DNA of 64,000 bases from Bin87 sp965203985 (GTDB lineage Bacteria; Chloroflexota; Dehalococcoidia; Lucifugimonadales; UBA3495). The stretch spans positions 868,001-932,000 of the forward strand of contig CBDBDS010000013.1 of the NCBI GenBank assembly GCA_965203985.1, written 5' to 3'. Below are positions 33,727 through 41,008 of the stretch, piece by piece. Under the pieces are notes generated by a model. The model did no database searches, had not been told where the DNA came from, and worked only from the letters and a program-made list of their open reading frames with translations. The position numbers were made by a program, and so were the translations under genes. Position 1 is the stretch's first letter. Each line of letters opens with the position of its first letter.

Positions 33727-33871
33727 GTAACTCTTATGTCATTGCGAGCGCAGCGCGGCAATCTAGTTGACGCAGGCGATTCCTTTGGGGCAGAGGTTAC
33801 TGCTGCTGCGGTCGAGATTGCCACGGTGCAAGCGCCTCGCAATGACAACCTCGTGGATCCTAAACGGTTAC
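33727..33871. mobile_element. MITE-like repeat B copy
   Basis: About 145 bp. The left arm is GTAACTCTTATGTCATTGCGAG; the complement of the right arm is GTAACCGTTTAGG followed by TTGTCATTGCGAGG. It shares the core and the GTAAC end with the copy at 7358. No target duplication is seen here. Its left end overlaps the arm that encloses repeat C. Confidence 0.6.
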
Positions 33872-33886
33872 AGGCCGGTGGGCCGT

Positions 33887-33915
33887 TTGACCCCTCCCGG
33901 CCCTGCGGCTACAAT
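33887..33915 (+). promoter_or_regulatory. Sigma-70-like promoter of the Nudix-GNAT operon
   Basis: TTGACC at 33887-33892 and TACAAT at 33910-33915 have a 17 bp spacer. The start codon is 33 bp downstream. Confidence 0.55.
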
Positions 33916-33947
33916 GGCTTGAATATGCTTTTTCAGAATTCAACATC

Positions 33948-34529
33948 ATGACGAACCCTACCCTTCTTCCAGACGACGAGCCGCGCGTTGCCAGCGCGGG
34001 CTTCGAGTTCGACGCTCACGCGATGCCTACGGCGTCCGATCCGTGCGCCACCGGATCGCGCTCAAACGTGAAGGTGGTATCGGCCGGCGGGCTCGTGTTC
34101 CGCGAGACCGGTGCCCTGGTCGAGACCCTGCTCTGCGCCCGCGCGCGTCCCGGCTTCCAAGGCGAGGATGCGCCGCTGACCTGGCGCCTGCCCAAGGGAA
34201 CGCCCGAGCGAGGCGAAACCGTGGAGCAGACGGCCCGCCGCGAAGTGCAGGAGGAAACCGGCGTACACGTCAACGTCCTGGCGCCCATAACGAGCATTCG
34301 GTATTTCTTCGTTGGCCACGACGACGGCATCCGCTACGACAAGACCGTCTACTTCTACCTCATGGAGCCCATGGGCGGCAGCACCTCGGACCACGACGCC
34401 GAATTTGACGTGGTGGAATGGTGGAGCTACGAAGAGGCGGTGGAGCTGCTCGAATACGACAACGAGCGCGAGGTGTTGGAAGCGGCCCGTTCGCTGATCG
34501 ATTCCTACCGGCGAGGGGCGGAGCAATGA
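33948..34529 (+). CDS. Nudix hydrolase
   Basis: 193 residues. The Nudix box GX5EX7REUXEEXGU runs from G84 to V106 ('GTPERGETVEQTARREVQEE'), with all catalytic Glu present. The protein would hydrolyse a nucleoside diphosphate linked to another moiety (Ap4A, ADP-ribose or damaged NTP). A 40-residue N-terminal extension precedes the fold. The next gene overlaps by 4 bp (ATGA). Confidence 0.88.
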   Translation: MTNPTLLPDDEPRVASAGFEFDAHAMPTASDPCATGSRSNVKVVSAGGLVFRETGALVETLLCARARPGFQGEDAPLTWRLPKGTPERGETVEQTARREVQEETGVHVNVLAPITSIRYFFVGHDDGIRYDKTVYFYLMEPMGGSTSDHDAEFDVVEWWSYEEAVELLEYDNEREVLEAARSLIDSYRRGAEQ

Positions 34530-35149
34530 GCAAGGACCTGGTTTTGCGGGGCGTCCGCGTGCTGCTGCGGGGCAAGCGGATGGAAGACGCCGAGAAGGAC
34601 TACATCTGGCGCAGCGACCCGGAGATCGCCCGCCTGGATGCCGCCTACCCGCTGACCATGAAGTACGAGCGGTACCTCAAGCTCTTCGAGGACCAGATCC
34701 GCTGGCCCACTCCCGGTTCGCATCACTTTGCCATCGAGGTTGCCGGAGGCAAGTTCATCGGCAACTGCATGTACTACGACTTGGACAGCCTTTCCAAGGA
34801 AGCCGAACTGGGCATCGTCATCGGGGACCGGGACTACTGGAGCGGCGGCTACGGCTACGACGCGGTGGTGACGCTGCTGCACCACATGTTCGACGACCTG
34901 CGGCTCAGGCGGGTGTACCTGCATACCCTGGAGTGGAACCACCGGGCGCAAAAGTGTTTCGAGCGGTCGGGTTTCAACCCGGTCCGCAACGTCCGCCGCA
35001 TGTCCCACGACTTCATCCTGATGGAAGTCCATCGGGACGACTGGGATGAGACGTCGTTCGAGCGTCTGGCCCTGCGCCAGCGATACCTGGACCAACGGGG
35101 CGGCGTCGCGGTGGGTGACGACGACGCCGTGGCGGCTGCCGTAGTCTAG
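34526..35149 (+). CDS. GNAT acetyltransferase (RimJ/RimL-like)
   Basis: 207 residues. It follows RimJ-type GNATs: 'LRGVRVLLRGKRMEDAEKDYIW', 'IGNCMYYDLDSLSKEAELGIVIGDRDYWSGGYGYDAVVTLL' (acetyl-CoA site at about 115-125) and 'HTLEWNHRAQKCFERSGF'. The acceptor is unknown. It is translationally coupled to the Nudix gene. Confidence 0.87.
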   Translation: MSKDLVLRGVRVLLRGKRMEDAEKDYIWRSDPEIARLDAAYPLTMKYERYLKLFEDQIRWPTPGSHHFAIEVAGGKFIGNCMYYDLDSLSKEAELGIVIGDRDYWSGGYGYDAVVTLLHHMFDDLRLRRVYLHTLEWNHRAQKCFERSGFNPVRNVRRMSHDFILMEVHRDDWDETSFERLALRQRYLDQRGGVAVGDDDAVAAAVV

Positions 35150-35176
35150 CCGACTTTCGGGGCCGGAGGGTCCCGC

Positions 35177-35896
35177 CTATCTTTGCGCCGCCGCCAGGGC
35201 CGCGGCGATTGTTATGTCCCCGGTGTACAGCGCGCGCCCGATTATCGCCGCCTCCGCGCCGGTGTCGATCAACCGCTCCACGTGAGAGGCCGCGCCCACG
35301 CCGCCGGCCGACAGCACGCGCATGCCGCTGTCGCGCACCAGGGCCGCCGTGGCCTCGTAGTTTGGCTCCTCCAGGGTACCGTCCCGGGAGATGTCGGTGT
35401 AAAGCAGACGCTCCACGCCCAGGTCGCGCATCCGGCCGGCCAACTCGGTGGCGCTGATCTCGGACATCTCGGTCCAGCCGCGAATGGCAACGAGGCCGTT
35501 GCGCGCGTCCAGCGCGACCACCACCCGGTCGCTGCCGAAGCGCCGGCACAGGTCTTCCACCAGGTCAGGATTGGCGACGACGGCGGTGCCGACCACCACG
35601 CGGGCGGCGCCGGCGTCGAAGAGGCCCGCCGCCGTCTCGACGCTGCGAATGCCGCCGCCGATCTGCACCGGGATGGTCAGGCGGCCGGTGATGGCCGTGA
35701 TGGCGGCGAGGTTGGCGGGGTTACCGGTGTGGGCGCCGTCGAGGTCGACGATGTGCAGACGCTCACCGCCCTCGGCCTGCCAGCGTTCGGCAACGCCCAG
35801 CGGATCGTCGGAGAAGACCGTCTCCTGCTCGTAGTCGCCCTGGTACAGGCGGACGCAGTTGCCGCCGCGCAGGTCGATTGCGGGAATGATTTGCAT
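35177..35896 (-). CDS. hisA: HisA, ProFAR isomerase (histidine biosynthesis)
   Basis: 239 residues. It catalyses the Amadori rearrangement of ProFAR to PRFAR. The (beta/alpha)8 barrel has 'IIPAIDLRGGNCVRLYQGDY' with catalytic Asp8, and the second Asp at 'YTDISRDGTL'. Both halves contain the phosphate motif 'VQIGGGIRS' and 'SAGGVGA'. It is third in the pduO-hisH-hisA operon, 43 bp after hisH. Confidence 0.95.
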   Translation of the reverse strand: MQIIPAIDLRGGNCVRLYQGDYEQETVFSDDPLGVAERWQAEGGERLHIVDLDGAHTGNPANLAAITAITGRLTIPVQIGGGIRSVETAAGLFDAGAARVVVGTAVVANPDLVEDLCRRFGSDRVVVALDARNGLVAIRGWTEMSEISATELAGRMRDLGVERLLYTDISRDGTLEEPNYEATAALVRDSGMRVLSAGGVGAASHVERLIDTGAEAAIIGRALYTGDITIAAALAAAQR

Positions 35897-35939
35897 GATG
35901 TCAGCTGCGCTTGAGCGTCCGAACCGTTCGGATGGCCGG

Positions 35940-36578
35940 CTACGTTTGCGCTGTGACCTGCCCGATGAAATTGGCGTAGACGCGCAGGCCGTTCTCGCCG
36001 CTCTTTTCGGGGTGAAACTGCGTGGCGACGACGTTGTCGCGGGCGTAGATGCTGCAGAAGGGGACGCCGTACTCGGTTACGCCGGCCACGTTGTCACGAG
36101 CGACGGGGTCGGCGTAGTAGCTGTGGACGAAGTAGAAATGGCTGCCCTGGGGTATGCCCTGCCACAGCGGATGTTCCCGCTGAAACTCCACGGTATTCCA
36201 TCCCATGTGCGGCACCTTCAGGCCGTCGGGCAAACGGCGGACCCGCCCGGGAATCAGGCCCAGGCAGTCGGCGTCACCCTCGTCGGTGGCGTCCAGGAGG
36301 AGTTGCAGGCCCAGGCAGACCCCGAGGAACGGACGTCCGCTGGCGATATAGTCCAGCAACGGCTCGACGAGGCCCCGGGATTGCAGCGCGGCCATGGCTG
36401 CCGGGCCTGAGCCCACACCGGGGAGGATGACACCGTCCGAGTTTTCCAGTGCCGCCGGGTCCGACGTCACGGTGGGAACAACGCCGGCTTTCTCCACCGC
36501 CCGTGCCACGCTGCGCAGGTTGCCGGACTCGTAGTCGATGACGACCAGGCGGATGCGTCCGGTCTCTGGCGAGGCCAT
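35940..36578 (-). CDS. hisH: HisH, glutamine amidotransferase of IGP synthase
   Basis: 212 residues. It provides ammonia to HisF for imidazole-glycerol phosphate. The triad is visible: Cys in 'GVCLGLQLL', and His and Glu in 'ATQFHPEKSG'. It sits 7 bp after the cobalamin adenosyltransferase gene. hisF is not in the window. Confidence 0.95.
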   Translation of the reverse strand: MASPETGRIRLVVIDYESGNLRSVARAVEKAGVVPTVTSDPAALENSDGVILPGVGSGPAAMAALQSRGLVEPLLDYIASGRPFLGVCLGLQLLLDATDEGDADCLGLIPGRVRRLPDGLKVPHMGWNTVEFQREHPLWQGIPQGSHFYFVHSYYADPVARDNVAGVTEYGVPFCSIYARDNVVATQFHPEKSGENGLRVYANFIGQVTAQT

Positions 36579-36585
36579 CTGAAGG

Positions 36586-37176
36586 TTAGACCCGGTCGCC
36601 GGTGGCTCGTTCGATGGGGATGTCCCGGTCGTGATACCGTGCCAGCACGAAGAGCAGGTCGCCCAGGCGGTTGAGGTAGGCCAGGATCAGCGGATTGGTC
36701 AGGCCGTCGACCTCGGCCAGCGCGACCACGCGGCGCTCGGCGGTGCGGATGACCGTGCGCGCCGAGTCCATGGCCGACGATGACGGCGTTCCGCCCGGCA
36801 GGATGAAGACCTGGGGCATCTGGAAGTGCGTCTCCAGCTCGTCGATGGTCTCTTCCAGTTTGTCCACCATTTGCTCGGTGACGGGGGTGAAGTGCTGGTG
36901 GAACAGGTCGTACTTCTCGGGGTCGGTGGCCAACTCGGCGGCGACGGTGAACAGTTCGCGTTGCAGGTCACGCAGGATGTTCTTGACCTTGTCGTCGTCG
37001 GTGAGGGCGCGGGCGAGCCCCATGAGGCTGACCGCCTCGTCGGTGATGCCGTAGGCCTCGGTATGCGGGTTGGCCTTGGAGACGCGGCCACCGTAGAGCA
37101 AACTGGTTTCGCCCTGGTCGCCGTACTTGGTATAAACGCGCTTACGGCGTTGCGATGACGATGATGAGGTACTCAT
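36586..37176 (-). CDS. pduO: PduO-type cob(I)alamin adenosyltransferase
   Basis: 196 residues. ATP motif 'YTKYGDQGETSLLYGGRVSK' at about 15-34 and the PduO signature 'ARTVIRTAERRVVAL' (R-x-x-x-R-R-x-E). It makes adenosylcobalamin, the coenzyme of mutases such as methylmalonyl-CoA mutase. It heads a minus-strand operon with hisH and hisA, an unexpected pairing. Confidence 0.92.
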   Translation of the reverse strand: MSTSSSSSQRRKRVYTKYGDQGETSLLYGGRVSKANPHTEAYGITDEAVSLMGLARALTDDDKVKNILRDLQRELFTVAAELATDPEKYDLFHQHFTPVTEQMVDKLEETIDELETHFQMPQVFILPGGTPSSSAMDSARTVIRTAERRVVALAEVDGLTNPLILAYLNRLGDLLFVLARYHDRDIPIERATGDRV

Positions 37177-37279
37177 GGGCTTGCTCCAGGACGAAGATGG
37201 GACACCAGGTTATTCTAGCACTCCCATCGGAGAGGGGCTATTGGATCGGCGCACTCAAGCGTACCCGCTTTCGTAAATC

Positions 37280-37388
37280 GTCAGAAGCAGGATTTACGGG
37301 ATTTTATAATTGGGCAGGGTTGGGAAAGTTCCATCACCGAACGGTTCCAATCCGATAATCCTCAAATCTTGAAAATCCTGCTTCTGAC
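37280..37388. repeat. Repeat A copy 4
   Basis: 109 bp with the best-preserved inverted ends: GTCAGAAGCAGGATTT and AAATCCTGCTTCTGAC. It is followed by GTTTCCCC, the complement of the GGGGAAAC that precedes copy 2. Next to it at 37402-37420 is a stray right end of the repeat B outer arm (AAACTGGGTACGCGTGAGG). Confidence 0.8.
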
Positions 37389-37442
37389 GTTTCCCCGCCG
37401 CAAACTGGGTACGCGTGAGGATCGTCGCACGGTTGCAAACCC

Positions 37443-38744
37443 ATGAACCACCACGAAGCCACTCCAACGAAGCGGCATCTCCGCCGGCCCTGGACACGGG
37501 CGTACTGGCGGGTGGTTGTCCTGTGTTGCCTCTGCGCGGCGCTGGTCCCGATGGCAGGCTTTGAGCGGGGCGCGGTGACCTTCGCGACCGCCCCCTACCG
37601 GTTCACCCCGGCGGGATGGGAGCTGGCCAACCTGCCCGACAAATGGATCAGAAGATTGCTGAACAGACCATCTACCCTGCCATTGGATTTCAGACGTGAG
37701 CAACGGGTGGCAGACGCGCACGAATTTTTCGCGGTCAGCCGATCGCTGTGGTTGGTCGAACGCCAACTCCTGGAACTGCAAGCCGGGACGACAACCGTTC
37801 CCGATGATGTCTCTTCCCTGCAAGAACAGCAAAACCGGCTTCTGGAACGCCAGGGCCAACTGCGCCCGGCGGTTGAAGAGACCCTGGAAACGGCCATAGC
37901 GGAAACCCTGGGGTCGTTGGGCTTTTGGGCCGTGACCGGCCCGTTCCCGCCGGTGGACACCGTATTGTCCGGGTCCCCGACGATCCTGGTCACCTCACCC
38001 CGCGACCGCATCGTGCGACAGGACAACGTGACCATGCAAACGGGCCTGACCAACGAGGAACGGGACCGCATCGAATCGCGGGTGGAAGAGCAGACGGACC
38101 TGTCAGCCGTGGTGGTGAACACCGGAGGCATCGCGCTGTACCCGTCCATCGCAATTCCCTACGCGGGCCTGGATTTCGCGCTGGAGGTGGCCGCCCACGA
38201 ATGGGTGCACCACTGGCTGTGGTTCCGGCCCCTGGGTCGCCGGTATTTTCAGGGCGGGGACGTGACGGCGATGAACGAGACGGTGGCCAATATCGCCGGC
38301 AGGGAGATCGGCGAACTGGCGAGGGAGCGGCTGGACCGGCACGCTCCCAGTTCGCCGGGGGCGCATCTGCACAATCCGCCGCCTGCGGTCAGCGAGTCGG
38401 GCAACGATCCGCCCCGCTTCGATTTCCAGGAGGAGATGCGCGCCACCAGGATCCGCGTCGACGAGTTGCTGGCAGCCGGCCAGGTGGATCAGGCCGAGGC
38501 GTACATGGAGGAGCAGCGCAAGGAGTTCGTGGCCCAGGGGTACCGGCTGCGCAAGCTGAATCAGGCGTACTTCGCCTTCCACGGCACGTACGCGGATACC
38601 GGCGCTGCCGGCGTGAGCGTCATCGGCCAGCAGGTAGAAGAGCTGCGGCGGCGCAGCCCGACCCTGGCCGATTTCCTCCGCACCGCCGCCCAGTTCGCCA
38701 CGCCTGAGGATCTGGCCGAATACCTGGCCGCATCGGCTCCGTGA
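37443..38744 (+). CDS. Membrane-anchored zinc metallopeptidase
   Basis: 433 residues. One transmembrane segment at about 22-40 ('WRVVVLCCLCAALVPMAG') suggests an N-terminal anchor. The gluzincin-like site is H252-E253-W-V-H256 ('VAAHEWVHHWLW') with a candidate third ligand E279 in 'NETVANIAG'. A coiled segment (about 100-150) precedes the catalytic domain. The substrate is unknown; orientation (outside or inside) cannot be fixed. No ribosome site is evident. Confidence 0.7.
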   Translation: MNHHEATPTKRHLRRPWTRAYWRVVVLCCLCAALVPMAGFERGAVTFATAPYRFTPAGWELANLPDKWIRRLLNRPSTLPLDFRREQRVADAHEFFAVSRSLWLVERQLLELQAGTTTVPDDVSSLQEQQNRLLERQGQLRPAVEETLETAIAETLGSLGFWAVTGPFPPVDTVLSGSPTILVTSPRDRIVRQDNVTMQTGLTNEERDRIESRVEEQTDLSAVVVNTGGIALYPSIAIPYAGLDFALEVAAHEWVHHWLWFRPLGRRYFQGGDVTAMNETVANIAGREIGELARERLDRHAPSSPGAHLHNPPPAVSESGNDPPRFDFQEEMRATRIRVDELLAAGQVDQAEAYMEEQRKEFVAQGYRLRKLNQAYFAFHGTYADTGAAGVSVIGQQVEELRRRSPTLADFLRTAAQFATPEDLAEYLAASAP

Positions 38745-38772
38745 ACAAATCCGGCGGAGAGCGCCGCCGGCA

Positions 38773-39258
38773 TCAGGCTGCTTTCAGGGCGTCCTCCAGC
38801 AAAGCCAGGGCGGTTCGGGCAAACTCCCACATGTTCGCCTCGCGGTCGGGGCTGCCGGTTTCCAGGGTCTGGGAGCGTTCCACCGGGCCGGCGACACCGA
38901 AGCAGGCGTGGCCGTAGTTGTCGCCGTAGCGGTTTCCCGTAGGCCCGCTGGCGCCGGTTTCGGCCAGGGCCCAGGTGGTGCCCAAGCGTTCCCGCGACGT
39001 GCGGGCGTTGAGCAGGGCGTAGTACTCCGTACTGGCGCGATGGCCCTCCATGGCGGACTCGGGCACCTGCAGCAGACCGGCTTGGGCCACCCGCGTGTAC
39101 ACGACTGAGCCGCCCACGTAGTAGTCCGACGCGCCCGGTATGGACACCAGGGCAGCGGATATGAGGCCGCCGCAAGATGACTCGGACACCGCCAGGGTAT
39201 CGCCTCGTTCTTTCAGCACAGCCGCAACCGACGCGGCCAAGTCTTGCAGTTCGCCCAT
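38773..39258 (-). CDS. pncC: CinA C-terminal domain protein (NMN amidohydrolase, PncC)
   Basis: 161 residues. The CinA-C domain is recognisable by 'GDTLAVSESSCGGLISAALVSIPGASDYYVGGSVVYT', 'ALAETGASGPTGNRYGD' and 'CFGVAGP'. It deamidates nicotinamide mononucleotide to nicotinate mononucleotide for NAD recycling. It is the stand-alone form without the competence-damage N-terminal domain. GGAGG lies 7 nt before the ATG. Confidence 0.88.
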   Translation of the reverse strand: MGELQDLAASVAAVLKERGDTLAVSESSCGGLISAALVSIPGASDYYVGGSVVYTRVAQAGLLQVPESAMEGHRASTEYYALLNARTSRERLGTTWALAETGASGPTGNRYGDNYGHACFGVAGPVERSQTLETGSPDREANMWEFARTALALLEDALKAA

Positions 39259-39280
39259 AAAGAGACCTCCATTTCAGTTC

Positions 39281-39375
39281 ACATGGATACACAGGATACA
39301 CAGAATGCGCTAGCCTTAAACGAGACATCCTGGGAGTTTCTATCAATAAATCCTGTTCATCCTGTATATCGATGT
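39281..39375. repeat. Repeat D (ACATnGATAnACAGGA palindrome)
   Basis: About 95 bp. The left end is ACATGGATACACAGGATA, and the complement of the right end is ACATCGATATACAGGATG. A partial relative occurs near 32517-32555. Confidence 0.55.
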
Positions 39376-39388
39376 AAAAGCATTGAAT

Positions 39389-40615
39389 TCACGCCCAGGG
39401 CAGTCGTTTCGAGACGGTCTTGGCCGATTCGGGGGTCGGCAACCCGTTTTGCTCCATCAGCATCAGGGCCAGCTTGCGAAACTCCTCGCGGTCCCGTCCG
39501 CTGACCACGGCCTGCTCGTGGGCTTCCGAGATTACCACGGGATAGCCCAGCCCGAGTTCACACTGTTTCGCCAGCATGGCGTGGCCCAACGCGAGCAGGT
39601 CGGGGTCCTCAGCCACCCAGTCGGGCACCTCAACGCGGGCGATTTCCGTGCTGCTGTTCACGTAGTAGAACCGGCTCCACTCGGCGCCTACCGCCAGGTC
39701 CAGGGCGAAATGCGACGCGCGGCGGCCCGTCTGGTAGAGGGGCGAGCGATGGCCCGGTTCCAGCAACGCGTCGAACAATTCGCGGTCGTCGAAACCGGCC
39801 GCGCTGTCGCACTGGGCCAGGTCGGAACGGCGAGCGCTGCACCGTCGGGTGCACTCCGTCGGGTTGCTGACGCACAGGCACGCGCGCACGGCTCCGGCCA
39901 CCTCGGTGGTCTGAGGGCGTGAAGTGTACGCTGCCAAAGCCACGAGACGCGGGCCACGGGAAGCCTGGCGCAAGCGGGCCAACGCGCTACGCAGGCGGTC
40001 ATTCACCAGGGTTTCAACCACGTATCTCGGATAGTTCCCGCGCTGGATATCCCAGAAGGCCAGGGTGCCGTCCAGGAGCGCAAGGACGGGCATGGATGGC
40101 GGCGCTGCTTCGACGGTGTCGGCCAGACGCTCCACCTCTCGCACGGTACGCAGCGCGCCGAGCAGTTGGCCGGAGATGGGAGTTTCCGCGTTTGAACCGT
40201 CGTCGGGGCGGAGGTACAGGTCGCTGTCGCCGGTGGCGAGGGTGGGTTCACTGAAAAACTGGCAATCGGGGTTGGCGCCGTAGGTCAGGACGCATCCGCC
40301 CAGGTTGATGAGGTAGCAGCGCAAGGGCAGGTGGCGGTCCACGTCGATGTGGGAGCCGTCAACGGATATCGCCGTCCAATCGGGCGGGGCCGGCGAAGGT
40401 GGGATGCTGTCTAGCAACCCCTCGGCTCCGGTGCGCGCCACGATGAAGGGGCGGTTGGCCGCCGACGCGGTGCGCTGGGCAGCATCGTCGGGGGTGACCG
40501 CCGACGCACGGTCCAACGTGTCGGTGAACCGCTGCCGTCGCGACCGCGCAGTGGTGGACAGGTTGCCCATGGCGGACATCATCTGGCGGGCTGTTTGGCC
40601 GAAATCCAACGCCAT
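39389..40615 (-). CDS. nurA: NurA-domain nuclease
   Basis: 408 residues. NurA proteins are 5'-3' exonucleases that resect DNA ends with the HerA helicase. The RNase H-like active site shows 'AISVDGSHIDVD' (D86, H89) and a second acidic motif 'LALLDGTLAFWD'. A later 'GLGYPVVISEAHEQAVV' fits the final family block. No HerA is in the window. The start follows the PaREP1 gene's stop directly (0 bp gap). Confidence 0.82.
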   Translation of the reverse strand: MALDFGQTARQMMSAMGNLSTTARSRRQRFTDTLDRASAVTPDDAAQRTASAANRPFIVARTGAEGLLDSIPPSPAPPDWTAISVDGSHIDVDRHLPLRCYLINLGGCVLTYGANPDCQFFSEPTLATGDSDLYLRPDDGSNAETPISGQLLGALRTVREVERLADTVEAAPPSMPVLALLDGTLAFWDIQRGNYPRYVVETLVNDRLRSALARLRQASRGPRLVALAAYTSRPQTTEVAGAVRACLCVSNPTECTRRCSARRSDLAQCDSAAGFDDRELFDALLEPGHRSPLYQTGRRASHFALDLAVGAEWSRFYYVNSSTEIARVEVPDWVAEDPDLLALGHAMLAKQCELGLGYPVVISEAHEQAVVSGRDREEFRKLALMLMEQNGLPTPESAKTVSKRLPWA

Positions 40616-40987
40616 CTAGCAACCGGCCGGCGGCAATTCGGGCAGCGACAATACGCGGTTGACGAAATCCCGGACTTTCTGACGGTCATCGTCAATTTCA
40701 AAGTCCTGCATAAAGTCATGGTAAAAGTTGGCGTGGAATTTTTCGGCAACGCTGAAATTGCTGGCCAGAATAGGTTCCCGCAACTCATCGGCCAAACGGT
40801 TGGCAGCGGCTCGCAAAGCGCGATGATCACCGAAACGCCACCCGCGCTGCTGGGCTACGGCCATTACGGCGTGGGCGGCGGAGCCCCACAGTTTTTCGGA
40901 GCCCTGCAAAATGTCACCGGCGGCAAACTCCGAATCCGAAGCTGCCAGAAAATCTTGCGCCGTTTGAGAATGTTCCCCGGTCAACAT
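40616..40987 (-). CDS. PaREP1/HEPN-like protein next to nurA
   Basis: 123 residues with the helical signature 'GDILQGSEKLWGSAAHAVMAVAQQRGW' and 'DHRALRAAANRLADEL', followed by 'NFYHDFMQDF'. It is related to the gene at 21265. Its stop directly precedes the nurA ATG, suggesting coupling. Role unknown; perhaps a DNA- or RNA-binding partner. Confidence 0.65.
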   Translation of the reverse strand: MLTGEHSQTAQDFLAASDSEFAAGDILQGSEKLWGSAAHAVMAVAQQRGWRFGDHRALRAAANRLADELREPILASNFSVAEKFHANFYHDFMQDFEIDDDRQKVRDFVNRVLSLPELPPAGC

Positions 40988-41008
40988 GACGGCTCTCTTT
41001 CAATCGTG

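Larger units (their letters stand above)
33403..33947. other. Gene-free stretch filled by nested repeats
   Basis: 545 bp with no credible gene. It holds repeat C copy 2 (33602-33704) inside 14-bp inverted arms GAGTTACGCAGTTG / CAACTGCGTAACTC (33576-33589 and 33720-33733), then repeat B (33727-33871), then the promoter of the Nudix gene (33887-33915). Confidence 0.7.
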
